DNA of 64,000 bases from Bifidobacterium sp. ESL0732 (lineage in GTDB: Bacteria; Actinomycetota; Actinomycetes; Actinomycetales; Bifidobacteriaceae). The position numbers and the translations under genes were made by a program. The first letter of the stretch is position 1, and each line of letters begins with the position of its first letter. Shown here piece after piece: positions 1 to 7,864 of the stretch. The notes under the pieces were generated by a model. It was not told the DNA's origin. It searched no databases and saw nothing but the letters and a program-made list of their open reading frames with translations. The stretch spans positions 1,736,001-1,800,000 of the forward strand of contig NZ_CP113920.1 in NCBI RefSeq assembly GCF_029395535.1. Reading direction: 5' to 3'.

Positions 1-508
1 TACTCGAATTAAGATCGGCGAGATCCTTGGCCTCGTCGCTGCTCATCGACCTGACGCCCAAATCGTCGGCCGACTTGGTGATGATCTGGTCAATCAGTCG
101 ATCAACCTGCTTGACATCGTAGGAAGGATGCTTCCTCTCCCCACGGATGAAGCGGTCGCTGTGGCTACGCTTGGCGTGGGCGCTAATCATGCTGTAAAGC
201 TGCTGGGTACGAGCCTGCCAGGCGACACTTCCATTGCCGGCAATCTGACGGGCCGTCTCCTTATCGACTACGGCGTGCTCGAGACGAGCCAACGCAGCGT
301 CGACCTCGGCTATGACGTAGCCACCCTTGGTGAAAGTGAACGCAGCGCTCTGAATGTCCTGCTGGGTAAGTTCTCCATCGTTCCTGTCATACATCTCATG
401 GGCGCGCTCCAGGAAATCGTTCACCTGATCAACGTCATATCCCCACTTACGCTTCCCCGCATATTCTATTCCTGTCGAGCTTTGGTTGTTCTCCGACTCT
501 TCAGCCAT
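1..508 (-). CDS. DivIVA-domain protein, C-terminus outside window
   Basis: The reverse strand is open from an ATG at 508 to the window edge, about 169 codons. The start is set by an AGGAGG ribosome binding site (517-522) eight bases upstream. Two similar segments, KWGYDVDQVNDFLERA near the N-terminus and HPSYDVKQVDRLIDQI near residue 135, match the DivIVA/DivIVA-like signature that binds curved membrane and organises polar growth or division in actinobacteria. The protein is charged and predicted helical, with no signal peptide or membrane segment. A TATACT -10-like hexamer lies about 45 bases upstream. The C-terminus is cut by the window, so the total length and any coiled coil cannot be judged. 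Which DivIVA-family member this is remains open; it is probably not the main Wag31 homologue. Confidence 0.8.
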   Translation of the reverse strand, partial: MAEESENNQSSTGIEYAGKRKWGYDVDQVNDFLERAHEMYDRNDGELTQQDIQSAAFTFTKGGYVIAEVDAALARLEHAVVDKETARQIAGNGSVAWQARTQQLYSMISAHAKRSHSDRFIRGERKHPSYDVKQVDRLIDQIITKSADDLGVRSMSSDEAKDLADLNSS

Positions 509-913
509 CAGTTCTGCCTCCTGAGGTGGTCTATGCATCTGTGCCAGTATACGTGGCCGTTACGACGCAATACGATTGCCTTCACCTAAATATCGCAAAC
601 GTTCTATAACACACCTTAATACTACTTGACGAAATAGGGCAGCACGACTTTCAAGACAAATTATAAAAAAACGTCTCAAACAATCCCGATGCATCACATT
701 TGTTGCATTTGCTAGGCATTTGCTATCTCTTACGTTGTATTAGATTCAGCCATGAAAAAATGCCTGCTACATCGCGAAAATACCGTAAAGCCTTACGGCA
801 ATGCTTTCTTATTTTACTTTTGAGAACGTTTCTTCAACCGTTGGATAACAATCATGTTCGCTATCCTCGACACCCCGCTGGGCAACGGTTGCGGTAAGCT
901 AGACGAGGTCTTC
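509..913. other. intergenic region upstream of tRNA-Val
   Basis: There is no convincing gene here. The stretch is AT-rich compared with its surroundings and holds the divergent promoters of the DivIVA-domain gene and the tRNA. A small open frame (700-897) lacks a ribosome binding site and resembles no family I know, so I leave it out. Confidence 0.5.
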
Positions 914-989
914 GGGCAATTAGCTCAGTTGGTTAGAGCGCCACCTTTACACGGTGGATGTCAGGGGTTCGAATCCCTTATTGCCCACC
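914..989 (+). tRNA. tRNA-Val (anticodon TAC)
   Basis: The sequence folds as a full cloverleaf. The 7-bp acceptor stem is GGGCAAT (914-920) with ATTGCCC (980-986). A GCTC/GAGC D-stem, a CCACC/GGTGG anticodon stem around the loop TTTACAC, and a T arm with GGTTCGAATCC follow. The anticodon TAC reads GTA valine codons. The 3' CCA is not fully encoded (A-C-C-T follows the acceptor stem). Confidence 0.97.
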
Positions 990-1229
990 TTCTCAATCCC
1001 TTGCTTTTAACGGATTATCAATTCTTGCGATAGCTGTTTGTCCATAAATAGAACAGACCAGGCGCGTTCCGGCTTCTTTCTGGCATAATAATTTTGTGCA
1101 GCAATGAGGCAAAATCCCCCTGACTGCGCAATCCGTAGAATCCATTCCTTTAATAAGGACGACGAAGCGGAAGCAACCTACCGAATTTCCGGCAGGTCAT
1201 GAGTATTAACGAGTATTAAGGAGTTCGAA

Positions 1230-2549
1230 ATGGCTGAACCATTTAAAGCCGACACATCCAACCCTGCAGTCGTGCAGAGTTCGTCGGACGTGTTCAATGC
1301 ACCCATCGCACAAGCGGACCCCGAAATCTCGTCGCTGATTCAGGACGAACTCAAGCGTCAGCAGAACGGCCTTGAGATGATCGCTTCCGAAAACTTCGTG
1401 CCCCGCGCCGTTCTGGACGCGCAGGGTTCCGTCTTGACCAACAAATACGCGGAAGGCTACCCCGGACGCCGCTACTACGGCGGCTGCGAATTCGTCGATG
1501 GCATCGAGACGCTCGCACGCAACCGCGCCAAAGAGCTCTTTGGCGCCGAGTTCGCCAACGTGCAGCCTCATTCCGGAGCTCAGGCCAACGCCGCGGTCTA
1601 TCAGGCGCTCATCAAGCCGGGCGACACCGTGCTGGGCCTGGCGCTCGACCATGGCGGCCACCTGACCCACGGCACCAAGATGAACTTCTCCGGCAAGTTC
1701 TATCACGCCGAATCCTACGGCGTGAATCCTGATACTTTCCTGATCGATCCCGAAATCGTGCGCCAGCGAGCGCTCGAAGTCCACCCGCAGCTCATCATCG
1801 GCGGCTGGAGCGCCTACCCGCGCATCGAGGACTTCAAGGCGATGAAGGAGATCGCCGATGAGGTCGGCGCGAAGTTCTGGGTCGATATGGCCCACTTCGC
1901 CGGTATGGTGGCCGCGGGCCTGCACCCGAGCCCGGTCCCCTACGCCGACGTGGTTTCTTCGACCGCGCACAAGACGCTCGGCGGGCCACGTTCCGGCTTT
2001 ATCCTGGCCAAGAAAGAATACGGCAAGAAGATCAATTCCGCCGTCTTCCCGGGACAGCAGGGCGGGCCGCTGATGCACATCATCGCCGCCAAGGCCGTTG
2101 CCTTCAAGGTCGCCGGCACCGAGGCATTCAAGCACCGCATGGAGCGCACGTTGGAAGGCGCGAAAATTCTCGCCGACCGCCTCAACGCCGATGATGTCAA
2201 AGCTCAGGGCATTACCGTGCTGACCGGCGGCACCGACGTGCACCTGGTCATGGTCGACTTGCGAAACAGCGAGATGGACGGGCTGACCGGCGAAAACCTG
2301 CTGGCGCAATGCGGCATCACCGTCAACCGCAACACCGTGCCGTTCGACCCGCGTCCGGCTTCCGTAGCGTCCGGCCTGCGCATCGGTACTTCGGCGCTGG
2401 CCACCCGCGGTTTCGCCGCCCCGCAATACGAAGAGGTCGCCGACATCATCGGCACCGCCCTCGCTCAAGGCAAGGATGCGGATGTCGAGGCACTGCACGC
2501 CCGCGTCACCAAGCTGACCGAAGACTTCCCGCTTTATCCGGGTCTCTAA
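1230..2549 (+). CDS. glyA: serine hydroxymethyltransferase
   Basis: This is a 439-residue PLP enzyme that interconverts serine and glycine while charging tetrahydrofolate with a one-carbon unit in the cytosol. Family signatures are clear: [11 protein letters not shown] in the substrate-binding region, HLTHG, the [12 protein letters not shown] block that stacks on PLP, and [14 protein letters not shown] carrying the Schiff-base lysine. Length is usual, with about 25 extra N-terminal residues. The ATG follows AAGGAG eight bases upstream. A -10-like CATAAT lies near 1085. The gene stands alone and ends at a strong bidirectional hairpin shared with the convergent DUF3052 gene. No glycine or folate riboswitch was recognised in the 240-base leader. 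Confidence 0.97.
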   Translation: MAEPFKADTSNPAVVQSSSDVFNAPIAQADPEISSLIQDELKRQQNGLEMIASENFVPRAVLDAQGSVLTNKYAEGYPGRRYYGGCEFVDGIETLARNRAKELFGAEFANVQPHSGAQANAAVYQALIKPGDTVLGLALDHGGHLTHGTKMNFSGKFYHAESYGVNPDTFLIDPEIVRQRALEVHPQLIIGGWSAYPRIEDFKAMKEIADEVGAKFWVDMAHFAGMVAAGLHPSPVPYADVVSSTAHKTLGGPRSGFILAKKEYGKKINSAVFPGQQGGPLMHIIAAKAVAFKVAGTEAFKHRMERTLEGAKILADRLNADDVKAQGITVLTGGTDVHLVMVDLRNSEMDGLTGENLLAQCGITVNRNTVPFDPRPASVASGLRIGTSALATRGFAAPQYEEVADIIGTALAQGKDADVEALHARVTKLTEDFPLYPGL

Positions 2550-2571
2550 AGCAGTAGCTGAAACCCAATAA

Positions 2572-2610
2572 CTAAAGTCCCCACCGGTTCATCGCCGGTG
2601 GGGACTTTAG
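2572..2610. terminator. bidirectional hairpin terminator, glyA / DUF3052
   Basis: A perfect 16-bp stem (2572-2587 with 2595-2610) encloses a 7-base loop. The A-rich and T-rich ends of the stem supply short U-tracts on both strands between two convergent genes. Confidence 0.85.
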
Positions 2611-2634
2611 CATAACTAGTTATAAAACCTGATT

Positions 2635-3051
2635 TTAGCGGCCCTTACCGAAGGCACGGAGACGAATGCCATTCCAGTCTTCGGAAATCGTCAGCGGGGT
2701 GGCTGCGTTCATGCCCGCGGTCTTGGCGGCTGACTGCACCGTATTGGAGGCAGGAGCGCCCGGTCGACCCGGCTTGGGGGTAAGAATCCAGAGCGGACCG
2801 TCTTCACCGATGACCCCATGCGCATCCATGATGGTATCGGCCAAGGCGTCCTCGTCATCGCCGTCGCGCCACCAGATGATGACGCCATCGACAGCAGAAT
2901 CATAATCCTCATCGACCAGATCCTGACCGGTCAAATCCATGATTTTCTCTCGAGTGGATTCACTCACGTCGTCATCCCACAGCCATTCCTGCACGATGTC
3001 GCCTTTTTGGAAACCGAACTCTTCAGCGTTTTTTGATGCCGTTTCATTCAC
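2635..3051 (-). CDS. DUF3052 family protein
   Basis: This is a small acidic cytosolic protein (about 138 residues from GTG 3051) of the actinobacterial DUF3052 family. Recognisable features are the N-terminal GFQKGDIVQEWLWDDD, the VDGVIIWWRDGDDEDALAD segment and LWILTPKPGRPG. The function is unknown; in other actinobacteria the family is often found near peroxiredoxin or pyruvate dehydrogenase genes, which is not so here. Longer starts up to 3150 exist, but the family homology begins at VNETASKNAEEFG. A TATATT hexamer sits six bases before the GTG and no ribosome binding site is present, so the mRNA is probably leaderless. It converges on glyA. Confidence 0.85.
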   Translation of the reverse strand: MNETASKNAEEFGFQKGDIVQEWLWDDDVSESTREKIMDLTGQDLVDEDYDSAVDGVIIWWRDGDDEDALADTIMDAHGVIGEDGPLWILTPKPGRPGAPASNTVQSAAKTAGMNAATPLTISEDWNGIRLRAFGKGR

Positions 3052-3224
3052 ACTTCTAATATAGCAAAGATACGGAACAGCACGCGCAACAAGGCTATGG
3101 GGTATCCACATTGCGGGCACTATCAAACGGGGGGACGTCTTGCAATTCACAGATTTTTGATGTTGCTTTCAACCATTTGATGCCGTTATGGTGACAGCTA
3201 AAAAATGATATGAATGGATAGGTA

Positions 3225-4286
3225 TCAAGCCGTGCAATGTGGAAGGTTGTCGGCCTTGCTTTGCCCGATGGCAACCAAAGCGCGATAAGCTTCTTCCAGC
3301 GTCGAGACCTTCACATCACGCAAGCCGTTCGGTACGTGCCCTACCACCTCGTCACAATTGGAGGCAGGAGCAAGGAAATAAGTAGCACCGTCGCGCTTGG
3401 CGGCGAGCATTTTCAGCTGGATGCCGCCGATTTTGCCGACCTGGCCCTTCTTGTCGATGGTGCCGGTGCCGGCTATCGTTTTCCCTCCGGTTTCATCTTG
3501 CGGGGTGAGCTTATTAATGACACCAAGCGCATACATCATGCCGGCAGACGGACCACCGATATCATCGACATGCATTTCGATTTTGGCGGTTTTGGCCCCC
3601 GCTATCTTGTGTTTTTGGGCAAAGGCGAGCGCCGCGGCGGTGGCGGAGTCCTGTGAACCAGTCATCTCCTTAGCGGAGGTCTTTTTATATTCCTGCGAAT
3701 TCTGTCCAATCGGGAACACGGCTTCCTTGGGCATCACCTGTTGATTCGGATCAAGCCAAGCGATCAAAGTCTGGATGCCAGGCACGGGCGAACCTGGCAC
3801 ACCTTGCGCGTTGACGGTCAACAGGAGCAATTTGCCCCGGCTTTTGTGCGTGGTCGCGCCGGTGATGGCGATGACCTCTTTGCTGTCCGCTTTGCCCAGC
3901 ACGTCCTGGGTAGGGCCGGGCGTTTCGATGACGTAGGGGCTCGGGAGCAGCAATACCAGAAAACACAGCACCGCACAGATAAGCCCCGCAAAATATCGCA
4001 GCGAATGACGTGACCAGTAGCGGGTGAAGCGATGCCAGATTCCATAATGGCCACGATCGGCAATGGCCGTCTGCCCACCTTCGGCAATGACATCGAAAAC
4101 AGAATCCCCGTCGGTTTTGCTCGTGCTTTCGCTGGTTTCGGTGGCGCTACTCTCCGTTTTGGAAGCGCCGATAATGCTATTGAAATCAACATTGCCGTAA
4201 GACGAAGAATCCGCCATGCCCTTGCCGGCCGGTGATATCGGCGTTTGATCGCCCGAATACCGTTGGTCCTGATTGCTGCGTGCCAT
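3225..4286 (-). CDS. membrane-anchored Lon-type (S16) protease, PDZ domain missing
   Basis: The 353-residue product has a roughly 90-residue N-terminal cytosolic segment rich in Ser, Thr and Asp. One membrane helix follows at about 100-120 (LICAVLCFLVLLLPSPY), and the rest should be extracytoplasmic. The C-terminal half is the Lon-like proteolytic domain: DDIGGPSAGMMYALGVIN carries the catalytic Ser, and GTGTIDKKGQVGKIGG with the following KMLAAKRDGA region supplies the Lys. It resembles YlbL-type proteases, but the PDZ domain that normally precedes the S16 domain is absent: the helix around SQDSATAAALAFAQ runs almost directly into KIEMHVDDIGG. It is divergent from the zincin-like gene. A CATACT hexamer eight bases before the ATG suggests a leaderless transcript. 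Confidence 0.85.
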   Translation of the reverse strand: MARSNQDQRYSGDQTPISPAGKGMADSSSYGNVDFNSIIGASKTESSATETSESTSKTDGDSVFDVIAEGGQTAIADRGHYGIWHRFTRYWSRHSLRYFAGLICAVLCFLVLLLPSPYVIETPGPTQDVLGKADSKEVIAITGATTHKSRGKLLLLTVNAQGVPGSPVPGIQTLIAWLDPNQQVMPKEAVFPIGQNSQEYKKTSAKEMTGSQDSATAAALAFAQKHKIAGAKTAKIEMHVDDIGGPSAGMMYALGVINKLTPQDETGGKTIAGTGTIDKKGQVGKIGGIQLKMLAAKRDGATYFLAPASNCDEVVGHVPNGLRDVKVSTLEEAYRALVAIGQSKADNLPHCTA

Positions 4287-4502
4287 AGTCTACCAGTATG
4301 GTGCCTCGCCCAGACGCAACGCATCAACCAAACATGGCAGCAAAAGAACGAAATATCGCCGGACTCGCAGCATATTCCCGACTTTGCCGCAATCTCGTCG
4401 CCAGCGGAAGATTGCGCCGATAAGACCATAGAAGACCATAATATGGAATCAACATACGGACGCTATATTACTAGTGGGACTTCAAGATAAAGGACGATAC
4501 CG

Positions 4503-6143
4503 ATGGACGAAAACGCGATTCACCAATGGCTGATCGATTGCTTCGGTCAGGTTCAAGGCGACATGGCCTTCCAGCAGCTGAGCGCGCTGCCCGACGCGGT
4601 CAAAGACCAGCTCCTTGGCCAGGATCCTTCCAAGCTGCCCAAACCCGCTGAAGTAAAGGCACTGATGAACGCATTCACCACCAGCGGGCTCAACACGATG
4701 GGCGACATGCAGCAAAGCGCCGACCAAGGACCGGTCAACGTGAAACTGGCGACTTCCCTGGCTTTGGCCATCGCCAACGACGAGGGCAGTGAACAGACTG
4801 TCACCGCGAGCGAAGGCGAAGCCGTGCGACAGGCGATGAGCGAGGCGAACCTTTGGCTTGACACGGCCAGCAGCATCGATCCGGCCCCGGGTGAGCCACA
4901 GGTGTTCACACGCGCCGACTGGGTGAATGCGACCGTCGATTCCTGGGCGAAATTCGCCAGCCCGGTCGAGCAATCGATGAGCGACGCGCTTTCCAGCGTC
5001 GTTTCCCAACGTTTCGGCGACGCGTTTGGTAACGGCGAAATCGCAGGCGTTTTCGCCGGCCCGATTCCTGTGCCGATTCCCGACAATATGAAAGACCCTG
5101 CCAATCTCATCAAGATTCTCGGCAACACCGCTTTCTCGACGCAGCTCGGGCACGCCGCAGGCCAGCTTTCCCACGAGGTGCGCGGCAGTTTCGATCAGGG
5201 CATCGCCTTGCAGAAGAACCCCGCCGGGGCTTTGATTGCCCAAAACTCGATTGAGTATGCCAAAACGTTGGAAATCGACCAGTCTGAAGTGCTTGCGTTC
5301 CTCGCACTTGAGGAGGTGGCGCATGCCCGTCTCTTCGCGCACGTGCCGTGGCTCATGCCCCGTTTCGAGGCGTTGATTGGCAAGTATGCGCGCGGCATCA
5401 ACATCGATCTGGACGCGATGGAAGAGCAATTGCGCGACGCGACTTCGATGGATCCTGATTCGATTTCCGGTGCCGTTGATCTGACCAAGGTCGGCATCGC
5501 GGACACTCCCGAGCAGAAAGAGGCGCTCGAAAGCCTCGAAACGCTGCTGGCATTGGTCGAAGGATGGGTCGATGCCGTGACATGGAAAGCTGGAGTGGCC
5601 CATATCCCGCATATCGAACAGCTGCGTGAGATGCTGCGCCGTGAGCGCGCGGTGGGCGGCCCTGCAGAACGCACCTTCGAGAGCCTGCTTGGCATGGAAC
5701 TGCGCCCGAAGCGCATGCGCGAGGCGGCCGACATCTGGGAGAGGATCGGTGCCCAAGAAGGAGACCAGGCTCGCGACGAGAAGTGGTCGCACCCAGATCT
5801 GTTGCCGAAGTTGCCGGATATCGATGGCGAAAAAGCCGAAGTCGAGAAGCCGGAAACCTCCGAGTCTGACAGTAATACAAACCCTGACGCGAACATCACC
5901 ACGTTCGCCGCCGACGGCAGTGACACCTCATCGTCCAAGCACAGCATCGACTGGGATGCTGAACTCGAAAAATTGCTTGACGCCCAAGGCGACGATGATG
6001 CAGACGAGAAAGATACCAATTCGTCATCGAAACCCGGTGATTCAGAGAAACCCGATGATTCAGAGAAGCCCGATGCAGGCGATAACACACCCGGCAAAAC
6101 CGATGGCAATGAACCCAATGACAGCGACAAATCACAAAGCTGA
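4503..6143 (+). CDS. zinc-metalloprotease-like protein (TIGR03624/DUF2342 type)
   Basis: This 546-residue actinobacterial protein belongs to the family annotated as zinc-dependent metalloprotease or putative hydrolase (zincin_2 fold). The hallmark block is FLALEEVAHARLFAHVPWL near residue 263, followed by an mostly helical domain. The first His of a true HExxH motif is Glu here (EEVAH), as I recall for the REAAH subgroup of this family, so catalytic activity is doubtful. Residues from about 440 to the end form a disordered acidic tail with repeated SEKPDD/SEKPDA units. The start has AAAGGA ten bases upstream, and a TATATT -10 lies near 4464. No signal peptide is seen. The neighbouring UvrD-like gene is convergent across a shared terminator. 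Confidence 0.8.
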   Translation: MDENAIHQWLIDCFGQVQGDMAFQQLSALPDAVKDQLLGQDPSKLPKPAEVKALMNAFTTSGLNTMGDMQQSADQGPVNVKLATSLALAIANDEGSEQTVTASEGEAVRQAMSEANLWLDTASSIDPAPGEPQVFTRADWVNATVDSWAKFASPVEQSMSDALSSVVSQRFGDAFGNGEIAGVFAGPIPVPIPDNMKDPANLIKILGNTAFSTQLGHAAGQLSHEVRGSFDQGIALQKNPAGALIAQNSIEYAKTLEIDQSEVLAFLALEEVAHARLFAHVPWLMPRFEALIGKYARGINIDLDAMEEQLRDATSMDPDSISGAVDLTKVGIADTPEQKEALESLETLLALVEGWVDAVTWKAGVAHIPHIEQLREMLRRERAVGGPAERTFESLLGMELRPKRMREAADIWERIGAQEGDQARDEKWSHPDLLPKLPDIDGEKAEVEKPETSESDSNTNPDANITTFAADGSDTSSSKHSIDWDAELEKLLDAQGDDDADEKDTNSSSKPGDSEKPDDSEKPDAGDNTPGKTDGNEPNDSDKSQS

Positions 6144-6184
6144 AGTCACGCCTGAAATCCAACAAACGATATAACTGCAACGGA

Positions 6185-6230
6185 AAAGGCCGGTACCGAC
6201 TTATCAAAAGTCGGTACCGGCCTTTCTTAT
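6185..6230. terminator. bidirectional hairpin terminator
   Basis: A perfect 18-bp inverted repeat (6185-6202 with 6208-6225) with a 5-base loop is followed by a T-rich run. It lies between the convergent zincin-like and helicase genes. Confidence 0.9.
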
Positions 6231-6267
6231 TATTTCAGCATCATCGTCACTCCAGTATCATCGAGCA

Positions 6268-7773
6268 TTACCAGAAACGACTCGGGGTGCGCGAAAAGGT
6301 CGAGGCTCCGTCCTTGCTGCGGGCGTAGGAAAGATGCAGCGAGTCTTCGGCACGGGTGACGGCCACATAAAAGAGGCGACGTTCCTCTTCCAAGGCGTCC
6401 CCCGGTGCTGGGGAACCGTATGGCAAGAGGCCTTCCGAACAACCGATGATGAAGACGTGTTTGAATTCCAGACCTTTCGCGGCGTGAATCGAGGAAATCA
6501 TGACACCGGGCTCACGTCGGCTGGCAAGTATTTCCAAGGCTTCGCGCCGGCTTTCGTTATTGTCTTCCAGCACCGTGTCCTGCCCGCTGGCATCGCGACG
6601 GGTTCGGTACGCGATTCCCTGCGCTTTCAGGGCCTTGCAGACCACCTGCTGTTGGGCGTTGAGCCGCGTCAAAACCGCACATTCCGAGGGTTTCGCACCC
6701 TCGGTGACAAATTGGGCGATGCGTTTGGCCACGCCCTGTGCCTCTTGCTCGTCGCTTTCATACGCGGTTTTGACTACCCGCATGCCTTCGCCTTTGCTCC
6801 TTGCGGAGATCAGGCGCAAATACTGATCGCGGTCAGGCGCGGCGGCCAGCACGCGATTGGCCATCGAAACGACCTGAGGGGTGGAACGGTAATCGGTATT
6901 GAGATTGATGTCGACGCTCAACTTGCCGAACTCCCCCGCGAAATTAAGCAGGTCGTAGCTCGAAGCCCCGGCGAAGGAATAAATCGTCTGGGCCGGGTCT
7001 CCGACTACGCAAACGTTACGGTTGTCGCTTCCCAACCACAGGTCCATCAGACGGTGTTGCAGGGGCGAGACGTCCTGGTATTCGTCGACGGTGAGCCAGC
7101 CGACCGACTGCCGAATCTGCTCGGCCTGCTCGTCGAAGGCCTCGAGCACATGGCAGTCTAGCAACAGGATATCGTTGAAATCCATCTCGCCGCGCGAGGT
7201 CTTTTCCTGCTCATAGGCCGTATAGACGTCCGTGAACCGTTGCGGGTCAAGTTCGGCGGGAGGAACGCGATGGGTGGCCGCGCAGACCCGAACGTAATCC
7301 TCCGGAGCAATCAGCGAGACCTTCGCCCAGTTGATTTCAGCAAGCAGATTGCGCCTGGCAATGCCGTCGTATTCATCGGTTCCTGTGGCGCGCTTGAGCG
7401 CCCGAGCCATGATTTCCTGCGAGTCCTCGATGACATGCGGAAACGGAGCGACGCTGACGTCGTACCAAACTCGACGCAACTGGTGCAATGCGGCGGAATG
7501 GAAGGTGGCGGCGGTGACCTTATCCCCCACGCCAAGCGCCACCAGACGCTGCTTCATCTCGTCGGCCGCCTTCACCGAAAAAGTGACCGCGAGCGCAAGG
7601 CTTGGGTCCCACTCGCCTTTCGCGCATGCATAGGCGATTCGCCGCGTGACGGTTCGCGTCTTGCCCGCGCCGGCTCCCGCAATGATGCGAACCGGACCGT
7701 CAAGGGCGGTGGCGGCGGCACGCTGGGCGTCGTCAAGCCCCTCGAGCATCGTCTCGGCATCAATGGTGGTCAT
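6268..7773 (-). CDS. UvrD/PcrA-like superfamily 1 DNA helicase
   Basis: This ATP-dependent 3'-5' helicase of about 501 residues has the SF1A motifs in order: Walker A AGAGAGKTRT near residue 28, the DEYQDVSPLQ motif II near 232, YRSTPQVV (motif IV), the ISSIHAAKGLEFKHVFIIG block (motif V) and FYVAVTRAEDSLHLSYAR (motif VI). It is shorter than UvrD or PcrA because the 2B subdomain is reduced and there is no HRDC domain, so it is closer to UvrD2-like actinobacterial proteins than to the main UvrD. ATG 7773 is chosen because homology begins at LDDAQRAAAT; ATG 7782 is three codons upstream. It is divergent from the phosphotransferase-like gene. Role: DNA repair or replication restart (inferred). 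Confidence 0.9.
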   Translation of the reverse strand: MTTIDAETMLEGLDDAQRAAATALDGPVRIIAGAGAGKTRTVTRRIAYACAKGEWDPSLALAVTFSVKAADEMKQRLVALGVGDKVTAATFHSAALHQLRRVWYDVSVAPFPHVIEDSQEIMARALKRATGTDEYDGIARRNLLAEINWAKVSLIAPEDYVRVCAATHRVPPAELDPQRFTDVYTAYEQEKTSRGEMDFNDILLLDCHVLEAFDEQAEQIRQSVGWLTVDEYQDVSPLQHRLMDLWLGSDNRNVCVVGDPAQTIYSFAGASSYDLLNFAGEFGKLSVDINLNTDYRSTPQVVSMANRVLAAAPDRDQYLRLISARSKGEGMRVVKTAYESDEQEAQGVAKRIAQFVTEGAKPSECAVLTRLNAQQQVVCKALKAQGIAYRTRRDASGQDTVLEDNNESRREALEILASRREPGVMISSIHAAKGLEFKHVFIIGCSEGLLPYGSPAPGDALEEERRLFYVAVTRAEDSLHLSYARSKDGASTFSRTPSRFW

Positions 7774-7864
7774 ATTCCTCATTGTGCCAGCCACACCCGA
7801 TAGTCGGCCAATCCCTTGAAAGCCCACAAACTCTAGGACATAGGGGTGTATTAATCTGGTAGAT

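Noticed and set aside
700-897. Short frame upstream of tRNA-Val
   Set aside because: It has no ribosome binding site and no family resemblance, and it lies in a promoter-like AT-rich stretch.
1206-2498. 430-codon frame antisense to glyA
   Set aside because: It mirrors the GC-rich codon pattern of glyA, matches no family, and has no ribosome binding site.
4482-5792. 436-codon frame antisense to the zincin-like gene
   Set aside because: It is a composition shadow of the coding strand; the product is Arg/His/Leu-rich with no recognisable domain.
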